From: Syngnathus acus
Taxonomy: Eukaryota > Chordata > Actinopteri > Syngnathiformes > Syngnathidae
Reading direction: 5' to 3'
Assembly (NCBI RefSeq): GCF_901709675.1
Contig: NW_023590226.1
Location: 124,001 to 188,000 of the forward strand
Length of the DNA: 64,000 nucleotides
Shown here: piece by piece, positions 42,198 through 53,127 of the stretch
How positions within the stretch are numbered: position 1 is the first letter of the stretch
Layout: every line of letters starts with the position of its first letter
Program-made: the position numbers and the translations under genes
The notes under the pieces: model-generated
The model's database searches: none
The model's input: the letters and a program-made list of their open reading frames with translations, nothing else
Told to the model about the DNA's origin: nothing

Positions 42198-42980
42198 AAG
42201 GCCTTTTTTTTGGGGGTTTGGCGCCACTGTGGGTGGCAGCCCCCCAGCAGTGTTCTCTCTTTTCCTCTTTATTTCCTTCTTTTCTCCTTTTTCTTTCTTT
42301 CTATTTGTCCATTCGGCAATGCTGGTGCTTTCTATCGCACCTCGGCGTGTGCAGATTGTTTCGGATCGGATATTTTTTTTCCCTGGGAGATGGGATGGCT
42401 GCACACATTGGTCGGGACCGGCGTGACTCTACGACGGCCATCCTGTTCATCCGGCCGGTGCTGACCAGATCCCTCGCTTTGGCCTCGCAGCCGCGACCCG
42501 TGTGGGAGGTCCGCTCCCTCGTGCTCGTTGAAGCCAATGACCTTCGCCGTACCAGCCCCATGGTGACTATCTGCACGTGCCCCGACTAGGTGCCCAGGAC
42601 GCTGCTCACACGTTTGCCTGTTTTGTGATGTTTTACCGATTTACGACCACGGTCCATTGGGCGCCGTTGAACTTGACTGCCCTTACACCTGTTTATGGAC
42701 CCCGTGGAGGCTATTTTGCGTGTTTTCGGGTGTTCTTTGGAATTGAAGGGGGCTGGTTGGCCGGTGTTACTTTTTTCCTTTGTCTTGTTGCTTTGGTTTG
42801 ATGGCTTTTAACTTTCGCACTTACTGGCTTTCTTTGTGGCGCCGTTGTGTGGCAGCCTTATAGGAGCCTATTGAGTTGCGCTCATGTCATCTGAGTGTCT
42901 TTTACATACCCGCTCTATACTGCTGGGGCCTGAATTTCCCCACTCCCGGGGATCTATAAAGTTTCAATCAATCAATCAAT

Positions 42981-43029
<49 letters not shown>
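42198..43029 (+). mobile_element. (CAAT)n-tailed repeat S2, longest copy
   Basis: About 770 bp plus a (CAAT)n tail (42966-43029). The 3' end reads GGGGCCTGAATTTCCCC, then GGGATCTATAAAG. The layout suits a non-LTR retrotransposon or its SINE. No reverse transcriptase domain is recognised. Copies are at 36.2, 48.1-49.4 and 62.3-63.1 kb. Confidence 0.75.
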
Positions 43030-43031
<2 letters not shown>

Positions 43032-43050
43032 CTGACTTAGCTCCCACAAT

Positions 43051-43856
43051 TGTCATGCTGTTATGTTTTGTGAGTTGTTTTTGTCTTGTCCTGTTCGTCG
43101 TATTGTCACTTCCTGTTTTGTTTTGGTAACTCTCCTCTCGTTTCAGTTCGTGGGTCCTTCCTCTGTGTCAGGCTACTTGTCTTCCCTGATCCCAATTGTG
43201 TGCACCTGTGTCTTTGGTCCTAATTGTCTGCACCTGTGTCCTCACCTTTCTATGTGTATTTAGCCAGCGTCTTCCCCTTGTCTTGTGCCAGTGCGTCTTG
43301 TCCCGTCTTGAGCACCAGCGATCGCGTGAGTAACAGATATCACTTTAGAGAACCTAGTTTAGATTTAGGTTTTTTTTTTGCCACCGTGTTTTCCCTCGAT
43401 TTGAGGTGCTTTTGGTTTTTGCTGTCTCCAGCCAACTCAGTGGCCTAGTGGTAGAGTGTCTGCCCTGAGACTGGAAGGTTGTGGGTTCAAACCCCGGCCG
43501 GGTCATAACAAAGACTATAAAAATGGGACCCATTGCCTCCCTGCTTGGTACTCAGCATTAAGGGTTGGAATTGGGGGGTTAGATCACCAAATGATTCCCG
43601 AGCGCGGCACCACTGCTGCTCACTGCTCCCCTCTCCCCCAGGGGATGGATTAAAATCACATGGGGATGGGTTAAATGCAGAGGACAAATTTCACCACACC
43701 CAGATGTGTGTGTGACGATCATTGGGACTTTAACTTTAACTTGTTTTCCCTCTTTTTGAGGCGCTTTTGTTTTTTTGTGCTGTCTCCAGCCTGTTCGAAT
43801 AAATACCTTTTGGTGGCACTCTGCATCCGAGTCCTCTCCCTGATCCAAACCTGACA
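43051..43856. mobile_element. Solo LTR-like element with 5-bp TSD, contains SINE S1
   Basis: Bounded by TGTCA/TGACA and by ACAAT duplicated at 43046-43050 and 43857-43861. Without the SINE it is about 500 bp. The other arm holds the same element at 61443-62250. Confidence 0.87.
43434..43742 (+). mobile_element. tRNA-derived SINE S1 inside solo LTR
   Basis: A full copy, in the opposite orientation to the one at 36.97 kb. Flanked by ~46-bp near-identical direct repeats (43388-43433, 43743-43791). Confidence 0.9.
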
Positions 43857-43866
43857 ACAATAGCTC

Positions 43867-44193
43867 CTACAAGATGTCTCCCGGGTCTCTTAGCTGGCTC
43901 GTATCTTTGTTTGTTAGCCTTGGAAACTCCTCTATCTTGTTTAGCAGTGTGTCTTCAATTGCTTCTGAGGAACGGTGACACTCTTCAACCCGTTCCCAAA
44001 TCATCTTTACGCCTCCAGCGGGTACTGCATGAACCCTTTTCACCTGTTCTGCAGATCTTGGACCTAGCCACCTTGTTAGTAGGTCGAACTCCTCTCTTTT
44101 TAATAAATTTACGTAAGTCTTTAGTCGCGCCAATAAAGGATACTTTCCATGTCCAATAGTTTTGCGGTTTGTCGTCAAATTGCAGTAAACCAA
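43867..44193 (-). pseudogene. BEL/Pao-type Gag (DUF1759-like) fragment
   Basis: A 108-aa open frame. Motifs such as FDLLTRWLGPRSAEQVKR, MIWERVEECHRSSEAIE and TSQLRDPGDIL follow the pattern of DUF1759 Gag-like proteins in fish. Both ends of the domain are missing. An identical frame lies in the right arm (61106-61432). Confidence 0.62.
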
Positions 44194-44387
44194 CGCTGAC
44201 GAGTTACCGTATTTTCACGATTAAAACGTGCACTGTAATAAAAGGCGCAGTCTCAGTTATGTGTGCCATGACTGTGTTCAACACACATAGGGCGCACCTC
44301 ATCATAGGGCGTGGGTTTTATATATACAATCCACGCCCACACTTGCCCCTTTAACGTTCTCATGGCGCTCTCAACTACGTCCGCCTT

Positions 44388-44466
44388 ACAACAACACACA
44401 CACACCCACACACGCACACATACACATACACACACACACACGCACGCACACACACAAATACACACA
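44388..44466 (+). repeat. (CA)n microsatellite
   Basis: An interrupted CA array. The corresponding array in the right arm (about 60850-60906) is shorter, and the relative at 55637-55740 is longer. Confidence 0.92.
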
Positions 44467-44489
44467 CGCAGCAGTGACTCTCCAATACA

Positions 44490-44665
44490 CATCGATACCA
44501 AATGATCAGGTGACGCTTTCCCGCCTTTATAAAACCTTCTGAGATGGAGGGTGTTGTTACATCTGCTGAAGTGCCATGTGTACTGACCGCCATTAAACAA
44601 CCCAAGATCTTGCCAATAAAGAACCAACCGTTACCCCACATCTTAGTTTTCCTGACCCAACAACG
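44490..44665 (+). mobile_element. LTR-like fragment
   Basis: TTTATAAAACC (44526) and CCAATAAAGAACC (44614) look like an LTR TATA box and polyadenylation signal. Relatives occur at 47200-47370 (+) and 55415-55600 (minus). Confidence 0.5.
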
Positions 44666-44814
44666 GACATCATCAACAACACGCAACAGCCGTTGATGGA
44701 ATCGAACCCGCACTTTCTTAACTGTGAAGCGGACATGCTAACCAGTTCCCCACCGAGCCGCCAAAGAGTATAAATATTACTATATTGAGTCAAATACAAA
44801 CCAGATTACAGATA

Positions 44815-45392
44815 CAGTGGAGCCTCAGTTTTCGACCACAATCCGTTCCAGAAGTCTGTTGGAGAAGTGAATCGTTCAAATTCCGAATCATGTTTTCCCA
44901 TTACAAATAATGGAAAAAAATGTAAAATTTAAATTTAAAAACCCCGCCTTTTTAAAGTATTTTTTCATTTGTACATTTTTGTCCGATCGCGCAACTGCAG
45001 TGCTTAATTTAGAAAATATTTTTAAAGTCCTGATGTTCTTTCCAAAATTTAAGTGGACCTCAGTGCGCAGGGAGCTGAATTTGGTCCGATCGCGCAACCG
45101 CAGCGCGCCGGGCGCTCACTGTTGCATTGCTTTAGGAGCGTCTTTGTGTTTTAGGATGGCTTTACTGCTCCCACTTGCTTCCTTTGGAGGCATGATTAGA
45201 GTTGTTGCAATCCTCAGAGTAACGAGAATGTAATAACGAACGGAGTCAGTTGGCATGCGGGTCCTCTCGGCTCATCTCGTGAGGTTCGACAATCGAATTT
45301 CGTTCGACATCCGGAGCAAAAACTTCTCGAATTTTTTGTTCAAATACTGATTTGTTCGAGAACCGGGACGTTCGAAAACCGAGGCTCCACTG
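44815..45392. mobile_element. Tigger/pogo-like MITE, copy 3
   Basis: TA duplicated on both sides, ends CAGTGGAGCCTC/GAGGCTCCACTG. The minus strand keeps the pogo-like MPPKEASGSSKAI start near 45192. Confidence 0.87.
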
Positions 45393-45415
45393 TAAAACAA
45401 CTTAACACCGACTTT

Positions 45416-45497
45416 CGACGAGGATGGGATTTGAACCCATGCGTGAAGAGCACAATGGATTAGCAATCCATCGCCTTAACCTCTCGGCCACCTCGTC
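45416..45497 (-). tRNA. tRNA-Ser (GCT)
   Basis: 82 nt with the long variable arm of class II tRNAs. Acceptor GACGAGG pairs fully with CCTCGTC; the anticodon loop is TTGCTAA; the T arm is TGGGTTCAAATCCCA. Nearly identical to the copy at 60119, differing near the variable arm (CTTC versus CTGC). Confidence 0.9.
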
Positions 45498-45579
45498 TTG
45501 CTCATATGGCGTTGACAACACGTTATGTACGTTGTGCCAAGATACTTTGTGTGAAAATCCGACGATGTGATATGAAATG

Positions 45580-45657
45580 AGTGGAGAGCACAATGGAGTA
45601 GCAACCCATCGCCTAAATATCTCAGCCATCGCATCTCATGCATGAGTTGCATGGGCG
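45580..45657 (-). pseudogene. tRNA-Ser-like pseudogene
   Basis: Keeps GATGGCTGAGATATTTAGGCGATGGGTTGCTA with broken acceptor and T arms. Also present at about 59972-60045 (+) and 55020-55100 (+). Confidence 0.6.
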
Positions 45658-45939
45658 ACATGATATGGCATGTACAGGGTAGTATAAGCTACAAGGTAAA
45701 ATGATACGATACTTTAGATGTGAAACGAAGAAAAGCTAAGCCACAAAAGAAGTGACACTGTCAACAAAGAAAAACATTTTTTCAATGTTGTCTCACCCCA
45801 AATCTTTGGGATCATCGGCTCTGCGCAGTTGGATTGTTCCACCAACATTTTAACATCAACATTCTTTCATGGTGTGCCTGGGTATCTCGGCTGAAGATCC
45901 TAAAGAAAAGAACCTAAATTTCTTGTATGCTATTGCATG

Positions 45940-45997
45940 ATCGTATAGTGTTGTGGCCGTAGCATCCCCGGAACGAATCTGGGTCATGGCGTAATTA
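45940..45997 (+). pseudogene. tRNA-His (GTG) pseudogene
   Basis: GATCGTATAGTG then TTGTGGCCG: the D-arm 3' half and anticodon-stem 5' half are deleted. The T arm is GGAACGAATCTGG. The same deletion is seen at 53879-53937 (minus). Confidence 0.68.
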
Positions 45998-46313
45998 AAT
46001 TACCTTGCTGAATTTGTCCGTTGTTCACTGTTACCAAACAGCCTTCTGTTGAACACAAGCTTCCAGACATTACGTCCACCTACGTTTTCACATCAACTTT
46101 ATTTCATAAAGTTCTTCCTATTTCATCTTGGCGAAACTCCCTCAGGCGTTCCCATTTTTTTTTAGGCCTGGCTGCCACGAGGCAGCGGTAGACACACAAT
46201 TATGACCCTGAAAGGACACGTCCAAACTATGATATTAATCAGAATTCATTAATCACTGAAATGCAGTCCTCAGGTCCATGTCATATTCGCTACCAATCGG
46301 AATGTAACGAAGC

Positions 46314-46386
46314 TGTTTCTACCCAGTCACGAACTGGGGACTTTTTGCGTGTTAGGCAAACGTGATAATCACTACACGATGGAAAC
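46314..46386 (-). tRNA. tRNA-Val (AAC)
   Basis: 73 nt. Anticodon stem TTTGC/GCAAA encloses CTAACAC. The T stem CCCAG/CTGGG is intact. Acceptor GTTTCCA/TAGAAAC has one C-A mismatch. Close to vertebrate tRNA-Val-AAC. Confidence 0.78.
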
Positions 46387-46610
46387 ATCTGCTACAGTGG
46401 TGCACCTTACTTACTGGACCAAAGGTGAGTGCTACTAGGCACCAAGCGCACCCGAACCATCACTGTTTTAGATCTTTACGGTTACTCCCTCATTCATTCA
46501 CATGTTTGGTGAAACCTCCCCAAATCCCCACTCAAACATGCAAAGCTTACGATTCGACATGAAATCAAATCCATTTGTATCATATAAGGACTTTTGACTT
46601 GTGATCTGGT

Positions 46611-46888
46611 GCTCCCTGTGTGGAGTTTTTAGGTTCTCCCCGTGCCTGCGTAGGTTTTCCCCGGGTTTTCCTCCCACATCACAAAAACATGCTTGGTCAG
46701 CCTATTTAGTAATCCAAACTGCCCATAGGTGTGAGTGCAAGTGCGAATGATTGTTTGTCTCTGTGTGCCCTGCGATTGTCTGGCAACCAGTTACAACGTG
46801 TCCCCCGCCTACTGTCCGATGACTGCTGGGATAGGCTCCAGCACGCCTGCGACCCCCCGCAGTACAGATAATGGACGGAATGGATGGA
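46611..46888 (+). mobile_element. tRNA-derived SINE, head missing
   Basis: The body and tail of the SINE seen in full at 19287, starting at CTCCCTGTGTGGAG, ending near (GGAT/GGAA)n. More diverged than the full copy. Confidence 0.82.
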
Positions 46889-47199
46889 ATTGAATGGCGA
46901 TCAGTTTAGGGCCTGAAGAGGGAGCAACAGCAATATGCAGATACTCTTATTAGTTTATACAAACATATCAATCAATGTGTAAATAATTTACCCAAACATA
47001 GTTGCTCAATCAGAGCACAGACACAGCACACAGAGCTTTGTGACTTTCATTTACACATAGGCAGTGAGCACAGACACGGCACACAGAGCTCAGTTAAGTT
47101 CCATGACACATAGTCACAAAACATTCAGTAAATAACAGGACATTCAGGTGATAACAGAACAGACCTTATCCTTCCCTCCCATTCCCTTCCTAGTTCCTG

Positions 47200-47370
47200 C
47201 TTTTGGTCAGTATAAAGCCTTCTGATTTGAAGTTTGACGTTGTTGTTTCATCTGCTGAAGTGCCTTGTGCACTGACTGCCATTAAACAACCTAATATCTG
47301 TTACAAAAACTGTTACTCCACATTTTTGTTTTACTTGCTTAACGATGGACATCTTGAACAAAACGCAACA
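47200..47370 (+). mobile_element. LTR-like fragment
   Basis: Shares TATAAAGCCTTCTGA, TCATCTGCTGAAGTGCC and GCCATTAAACAACC with the LTR-like piece at 44490. Confidence 0.5.
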
Positions 47371-47462
47371 GGCCGTTTTAGCTATACTATTCACGGCCTC
47401 GGCTCGGCAAACTGAGGCTCAATTCCCCGACGCGGAGTCTAAAATCAAAAGGATCATAAGAC

Positions 47463-47524
47463 TTGTTTCCAACCAGGGACCTTCAGCGTGTGAGGGAATG
47501 TGATAACCACTACACCATGGAAAC
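47463..47524 (-). pseudogene. tRNA-Val (CAC)-like pseudogene
   Basis: The 5' half is good (GTTTCCATGGTGTAGTGG). One base is lost by the anticodon stem, and the T arm and 3' acceptor are cut. Confidence 0.68.
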
Positions 47525-48080
47525 TGCGCTGACACATAGCCTTTTGAAGAGCCTGGCAAAAGTTAAAGAAAAGTGCGAAACCTGGTTTTCACCCAGTCTC
47601 AAATCAGGTACCCTTTAGCGAAACGACTCAGCCTGGGCTCGGCAAATCGGGCTTCAATTCCCCGACGCGGAGTTTATTTCTTTGTATGGAAAAATTGCTT
47701 TTGCTGCCACAGTTTTGAAAAGCAAATCAAAAAGTTCATAAGTGCCTGCTTTCTTCCTCACTCACTTTTGTTGAACTTTTGCCAGGCTTCTCAAAATGCT
47801 TTGGACGTCACAGCAGTTTCCATAGCGGTAGTGGTCATCATGTTCTTCTCAGACGCGAAACAGCCCCTGTTTGAGACTGGGTGGAAACAACATTTTCTAA
47901 ATCTATTTGTCAGTGTTGTCTGCTTTGCAAAGTGTGCCAGGGACACCTCGGCAAACAGGAGCCATATAGTATTTGATAAAGTAATCACATGTTCTCCGAG
48001 TTACAATGTCAACTGGTGGAACTTACTTTAGATCTTGGATGGTTTTAAAGCTAATGCTCTTCTGGATTACCGAGTAATCG
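47525..48080. other. tRNA-Val T-arm scraps, no gene
   Basis: Short strings related to tRNA-Val T arms occur near 47580-47610 and 47868-47890 (TTTGAGACTGGGTGGAAACA). The open frame at 47573-48031 shows no domain. Confidence 0.45.
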
Positions 48081-48084
48081 GTTG

Positions 48085-49399
48085 AGACCGGCGTAACTCT
48101 ACGACGGCTTCCTGCTTATCCGGCCGGTGCTGACGGGTCCCTCGCCTTGGCCTCGCAGCCTCGTGCTCGTCGGAACCAATGACCTTCGCCGTGCTAGCCC
48201 CGTGGTGTCCATCTGCACGTGCCCAGGACGCTGCTCACACGTTTGCCTGTTTTGTGATGTTTTCACCGATTCACGACCACGGTCCATTGGGCGCCGTTGA
48301 ACTGGACTGTCCTTACACTTGTTTATGGACCCCGTGGAGGCTATTTTGTGTGTTTTGGGGTGTTCTCTGATATTGAGGGGTGCTGGTTGGCCACTGTTAC
48401 TTTTTTAATAATAATAATAATTCATTCAATTTATATAGCGCTTTTCAATAACCCAAAGACGCTTTACATGGAATAAAAAAGAGTGGAGGGGGGGGGGGAG
48501 AGACAGTAGGTTATACTTAACAAGACATCGGTCAGCAGTGCGAAGGAGATGGATGGAGGAGCAGGAGGGGTGGGAGCGGAGGTTGTTGAGGTTGCCAGTA
48601 CGGGAGGTGGGGGTGACGGGGGGTTGGTAGTCCAAAAAGAGGAGATGGGTGAGCCATCGGGGAAATGCCGCTCAGATGTAGCGGCGACGGCGAAGGATCC
48701 CAGCCTCGTGTGGAAGCAGCAGTGGACCAGGTGGTGATGCCGGTCGACCTCGACTGCACCCGCTCGAACGGCAGGCCCCAACGCACCACGGCGGCACACA
48801 GCAGAGCCACAGTTGGCGAGCCCGCAGGGAGTGGAGCCCGTCCCCCAAGGACGCCGAACGGAAGGCCAGAGAGCCGGGCCAGAGCTGCCGTCGAGTCCAC
48901 AGCAGGCGGCGGCCACAGGCTCCGAGTCGGGAGGCAGGAGGGTCCGGTGGTGGTTTTGGCCAGTTGGCTGTTGGCTAGCTGGCTAACGTAGTTGGTAGTC
49001 CGAGGGAGAGGAAACAGATAGGTGAGAGCGGAGCTGCGGGGATGCGAGGTGGACGGAAGACAACACGAGAAAAATAAAAGAAGAGACGGGTGCAGTGAAA
49101 ACGGGAAAATGAAAAACAAGTAACGGACACGGTCCGGGATAGAAGCAGCAGTCAACAAATCTGACGCCAGCGTGCTCTAACCCGGAAGACAACAGACGGT
49201 GGGGATTAGCCTTTTTTCCTTTGCTTTGTCGGCTTTTATCTTTCGCACTTACTGGCTTTCTTTGTGGCGCTGTTGTGTGGCAGACTTATGAGAGCCTATT
49301 GAGTTGCGCTCATGCCATCTGTGTGTCTTTTGTATACCCGCTCTGTGGTATGGATTCTGATGGGGCCTGAATTTCCCAACCCCCGGGGACCAATAAACG

Positions 49400-49448
<49 letters not shown>
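48085..49448 (+). mobile_element. S2 repeat copy split by another insertion
   Basis: 48085-48406 and 49203-49398 together match 42420-42960, followed by (CAAT)n to 49448. The inserted DNA is 48407-49202. Confidence 0.8.
48407..49202 (-). mobile_element. Unknown retroposon-like insertion
   Basis: Starts on the + strand with (AAT)n and TTCATTCAATTTATATAGCGC. The minus strand begins GTCTTCCGGGTTAGAGCACGC and would end in the (ATT) tail. No RT is present. The start matches the insertion in the hAT at 32.4 kb in type. Long frames here are GC- and Pro-rich and probably not coding. Confidence 0.55.
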
Positions 49449-49449
<1 letters not shown>

Positions 49450-49452
49450 GTT

Positions 49453-49513
49453 GGCATGGTGTGATTGTGAGCACTCTGAATCTAGCAATCCAAGTTCAAG
49501 TCTTGGTGGAACT
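49453..49513 (+). pseudogene. tRNA-Gln pseudogene
   Basis: GGCATGGTGTGATTGTGAGCACTCTGAATC: the anticodon stem is shortened by deletion; the T arm is still clear. Confidence 0.65.
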
Positions 49514-49691
49514 TTCAATTTGTAGTCATTTACATGGAACACAAATTTGGAAATTCCAATTCAGTACTTTGTGGACAGCCCTATGAGTGTGTAAGCCCTG
49601 CCTCCACTACTTTTGTCAATTTCGTAAAATGAGCGCCTTAGTTAGTGCATTGTGCTCAGAAAAATTATGCTCCTCCTTCTGTCACTGCCAG

Positions 49692-49763
49692 GGTTCTATG
49701 GTGTAATGGTGAGCACTCTGGACTCTGAATCCAGTGATCCGAGTTCAAGTCTCGGTGGGACCT
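49692..49763 (+). tRNA. tRNA-Gln (CTG)
   Basis: 72 nt. Acceptor GGTTCTA/TGGGACC pairs fully with wobble; anticodon stem CTGGA/TCCAG holds CTCTGAA; T arm CCGAGTTCAAGTCTCGG is intact. Flanked by two decayed copies of itself. Confidence 0.85.
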
Positions 49764-49851
49764 CAAATAATTTGTCATTTAGTTGGAAAAAATTTGCGAA
49801 ATGGCAACAGCTTGTGTGCTGCCCCATGAAATCGTATGCTTCCCTACACCT

Positions 49852-49914
49852 GAGGGTTCCATGAGCGTTCTAGACTCTGAATCCAGTGATCTCAGTTTTA
49901 GTCTCGGTTGGACC
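49852..49914 (+). pseudogene. tRNA-Gln pseudogene, D arm deleted
   Basis: GGGTTCCATGAGCG joins directly to the anticodon arm (CTAGACTCTGAATCCAG); the D arm is lost. Confidence 0.68.
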
Positions 49915-49933
49915 TCAAATCTTTGGTCATATA

Positions 49934-50700
49934 CAGTCGTATGCAAAAGTTTGGGCACCCCTAATCAATTTCAACATTTTCTTTATAAATCCTTGGCTGT
50001 TCGGATCAGCAATTTCAGTTAAATATATCATATAGCAGACAGACACAATGATATTTGAGAAGTGAAATGAAGTTTATTGGAGTTAACGATTTGTCAAGAA
50101 GAATGGTCCAATATTCCTTCAACCAGAATCCACACTCTCATTGGAAGCTATAGGAAGTGTTTAGAGCAGTGGTTCTTAACCCTGTTGGAGGTACCGAATC
50201 CCACCAGTTTCATATGCGCAATCACCGAACCCCTCGTTAGTGAAAAACATTTATATATTTTTTTCAAATTCAAGACATAGATGTTTTTTACTGGCACACA
50301 AAATGAGCCGTGCATGAACATCACCTCGTTCAAAGAATAAAACCAACACAATGCATGAATTCACGTCAAATGACATACCAGCAAATCAGTGTGACTTCTG
50401 CTGTTGCCTTTGCGAGACCAGTTCAGATATGCGTTGTCACGAATTTATAAATCAGGTGTGTTCGGACCTCCCCAGTAGAGGCTCTGCTGAACCCCTGAGA
50501 CCGACTCACCGAACCCCTAGTTTGACCGATTCCAGGTTCAGGACCCCTGGTTTAGAGGCTGTTATTTCTGTAAAAGGAGGATCTACTAAATATTTCTGTC
50601 ATTTTTCTCTTGGGGTGCCCAAATGTATGCACCTGCCTACTTTTGTTGAAATAATGATTCCACACTGTCTGCAAATCCTATAAACTTCATTTTACTTCTC
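49934..50700. mobile_element. Tc1/mariner-like MITE, host of a nested MITE
   Basis: Left end after TA: CAGTCGTATGCAAAAGTTTGGGCACCCC. The right half has GGGGTGCCCAAATGTATGCA, the mirror image. The outer right end is approximate. Split by the hAT MITE at 50167-50549. Confidence 0.75.
50167..50549. mobile_element. hAT MITE with 8-bp TSD
   Basis: Ends CAGTGGTTCTTAACC and GGTTCAGGACCCCTG. GTTTAGAG is duplicated at 50159-50166 and 50550-50557. Confidence 0.92.
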
Positions 50701-50766
50701 AAATATCACTATTTACCACCGCTGCCATCCACCGTGCATGGATTCGGGCCATCTGATTGGTTCCTT

Positions 50767-50940
50767 TCGGTTCGTTTTTTGGTTCGATTCGAATCCGGGT
50801 TATGGCATAATCAAATTACCTTGTTGAATTTGTCTGCTGGTCACTGTTGCTAAACAGCCTTCCTTTGGACAATGACAGTTTTCCACACAAGTTTACAGTC
50901 AATACAGTGTTGTAGGGCGAGTGGCGCAATGGATAACACA
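50767..50940 (+). pseudogene. tRNA-His 3' part and tRNA-Arg 5' part
   Basis: 50767-50806 is the T arm and acceptor of tRNA-His (TCGAATCCGGGTTATGGCA). 50917-50940 is the first third of tRNA-Arg (GGGCGAGTGGCGCAATGGATAAC). Neither is complete. Confidence 0.6.
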
Positions 50941-51081
50941 TGATGGCAGATTTAAGTGATGTTTTATGTATGATGAGAATCAAAATAGCAGACGAAAGAG
51001 ACTCAAGGTCAATTAACTCAAGCCGTTTCATTGCAATTGATAGCCCATATGACATGCACCTTAGATTAAATGGAGCTAGTT

Positions 51082-53127
51082 CAGGGGTCGGCAACCCGCG
51101 GCTCCAGAGCCTCATGCAACTCTTTAGCACAATCCTAGCTGCTCCCTGGAGCTCTTGCAAAAATGGGTGAAAATGGAAATAGATGTTGTTGTTTTTTTTT
51201 TAAATATGGTTTTTAGATGGTAATCATGACACAAACATTCTTATTCTGTAGAAAATGTATGTAGTTGTGAATATATTAAAAATACTAAATTTCAGAATGG
51301 CGCAAAATTGCGTCATAGCAAGCGACACAGCACAGGCGAGTTGTAAACAGGTGTTTGAGTGACGGGCCATGATTCTAAAGGCAAAAAGAGAAAGATTGCT
51401 GATAAGAACAGAGGGTTTAAGAAAGAATGGACTCAACTATTTGCTTTCATTACCAATGCTGAAGGATTGCCTGAATGTTTGATTTGCAATGAGAAGTTGT
51501 CAAATATAACAAAAAGAGCAATTTGGAGTGACATTTTCAGCTAAAGCATGCTAAATTTGCTGATGATCACCCAGTTGGAACTGAGAGGAAAGGTGCAATT
51601 TGAGGAACGAAAAAACAGTTTCAAGAAATAGATTGCATCTCCAAACTCTACTACTGCTGCAAGTTTTGTTGCAGCCCGGGAGATAATAAAGCGCGGAAAA
51701 CCATTCACCGATGGCGAGTACATGAAGGATTCATTCGTTAAAATATCAGAGTGCCTATTTTCGGACTTCAAAAACAAAACCGAGATCATTCCAAAAATTA
51801 AAGACCTGCCTCTCTCAGCAAAATCAGTGAACGAAATGGTAATTTGAATGGCAAACAATATTACCAATCAGCAAATCATCATCATCATCATCATCGGTTT
51901 AAAGTCCGCTTTCCAGTCGCCGCTGGGTTGGACTGGATTCTCGATATGGCTTTCTTCCACCGGGAACGGTCCATGGCCATCTCGTGGTTGATGCCGAGCG
52001 CCTTCATGTCGGCTGCCACGGTCGTCTGCCAGGTCTTTTTAGGTCGGCCACTGGGTCTTGTTCCCTCTACGTTATACGACATAACTTTCTTCACCCAGTC
52101 GTTCTCGTCCTTCCTCACTACATGTCCGTACCATCGCAGTCTGCCTCTCCTCACCACATCCACTATGGCCTCCACTCCCATCTTCTTTCTCAGCTCTGCA
52201 CTGGTCTTTTCTTCCCTCATTGACACACCACACATCCATCTGATCATCCTCATTTCTGCTCTGTTTAGTTTGTCTTTGTGTTCTGTTTTCAAGGCCCATG
52301 CCTCACTTCCGTACGTCATACCACTTCTGACGCAGGCTGAGTACACTTGGCCTCTCATCTTCAGGGATGGGGCCTTAGATGTTAAGAAGGGCATGAGTTC
52401 ATGATACTCATGTATCAAGGACATCAATTCAGCTCCAGCTTTCTCAATTGCCTGTGATGAGTCGTGTGACATGACCGATATCGAACAGACAGCTCTGCTA
52501 TGCAGGTACGTGAACTCTAATGGGCCGCAAGAAGAAATTGATACCACTAAAAGGCCAAAAACGGGGGGAGGACATCTGCGAGGCTGTGCTGCAGTGTTTA
52601 AATGACAGCGATACACCCTGGCCACCTGATTTCAGACGCTACAGACGGCACACCGAGTTTGAGAGGATCGCAAAAGTTTGTGACTTTACGACAGAAAGCA
52701 TTGGATCAAAATTTGCTTGCATTCCATTGCATAGTGCACCAAGAGGCGTTGTGTGCGTAAACATTCCCACCAGAGTGTATGGAGGTAATGAACCTTGTCA
52801 TCCAAATTGTGAAGAAAATAATCGCAAAAGCATTAAACCCCCACCAGTTCCGTGAATTGCTAGATGAAGTTGAGAGCGAGCGAATATGCCGATCTCCTGC
52901 TGCACAACAAAGTCTGCCGGCTATCCAGGGGCAACGTCTTGCGTCGCTTTGTTGCTTTGTATTTGTAGCCTAGTTAATTAATTTAATAGTAGGCATACAG
53001 GTCATGTATTGACAGTCTATATTGCCTTATAAAAAGTTTTTAGATTTTTGCCGCTCTAGACAGGTATGGTTTTTTTTGGGGGGGGGGACAACATGGCTTT
53101 TTGAACATTTTGGGTTGCCGGCCCCTG
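51082..53127 (+). mobile_element. hAT transposon (GTF2IRD2-like), broken and nested
   Basis: Ends CAGGGGTCGGCAACCC and GGGTTGCCGGCCCCTG. Inside: an N-terminal KKRKIADKNRGFKKEWT with a C-x2-C finger (51369-51540), decayed middle parts (51640-51840, 52400-52500) and MNLVIQIVKKIIAKALNPHQF (52781-52850). The pattern is the GTF2IRD2/ZBED-type hAT transposase. A LINE is inserted at 51878-52400. No matching 8-bp duplication was found. Confidence 0.75.
51878..52400 (-). mobile_element. RTE-type LINE 3' end
   Basis: The minus strand encodes an RT C-terminal region (YGSEAWALK, RMIRWMCGVS, RRGRLRWYGHVVR, RPSGRPKKTW). It ends in a (ATC)/(GAT)n tail at 51878-51896. 5'-truncated; sits inside the hAT element. 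Confidence 0.82.

Larger units (their letters stand above)
41337..45773 (+). repeat. Left arm of large inverted duplication
   Basis: Matches the reverse complement of 59836-64000 at very high identity by eye. For example, 41337 pairs with 64000, and tRNA-Ser 45416-45497 pairs with 60119-60200. The right arm lacks about 280 bp, mainly the distal part of the Tigger MITE and a SINE head. Confidence 0.93.

Noticed and set aside
47573-48031. 152-aa open frame as a host gene
   Set aside because: No domain, no clear start context, and it includes tRNA-Val fragments.
48464-49158. Proline-rich minus-strand ORFs of 150-208 aa
   Set aside because: They overlap each other in different frames within a repeat insertion and show no domain; composition explains their openness.
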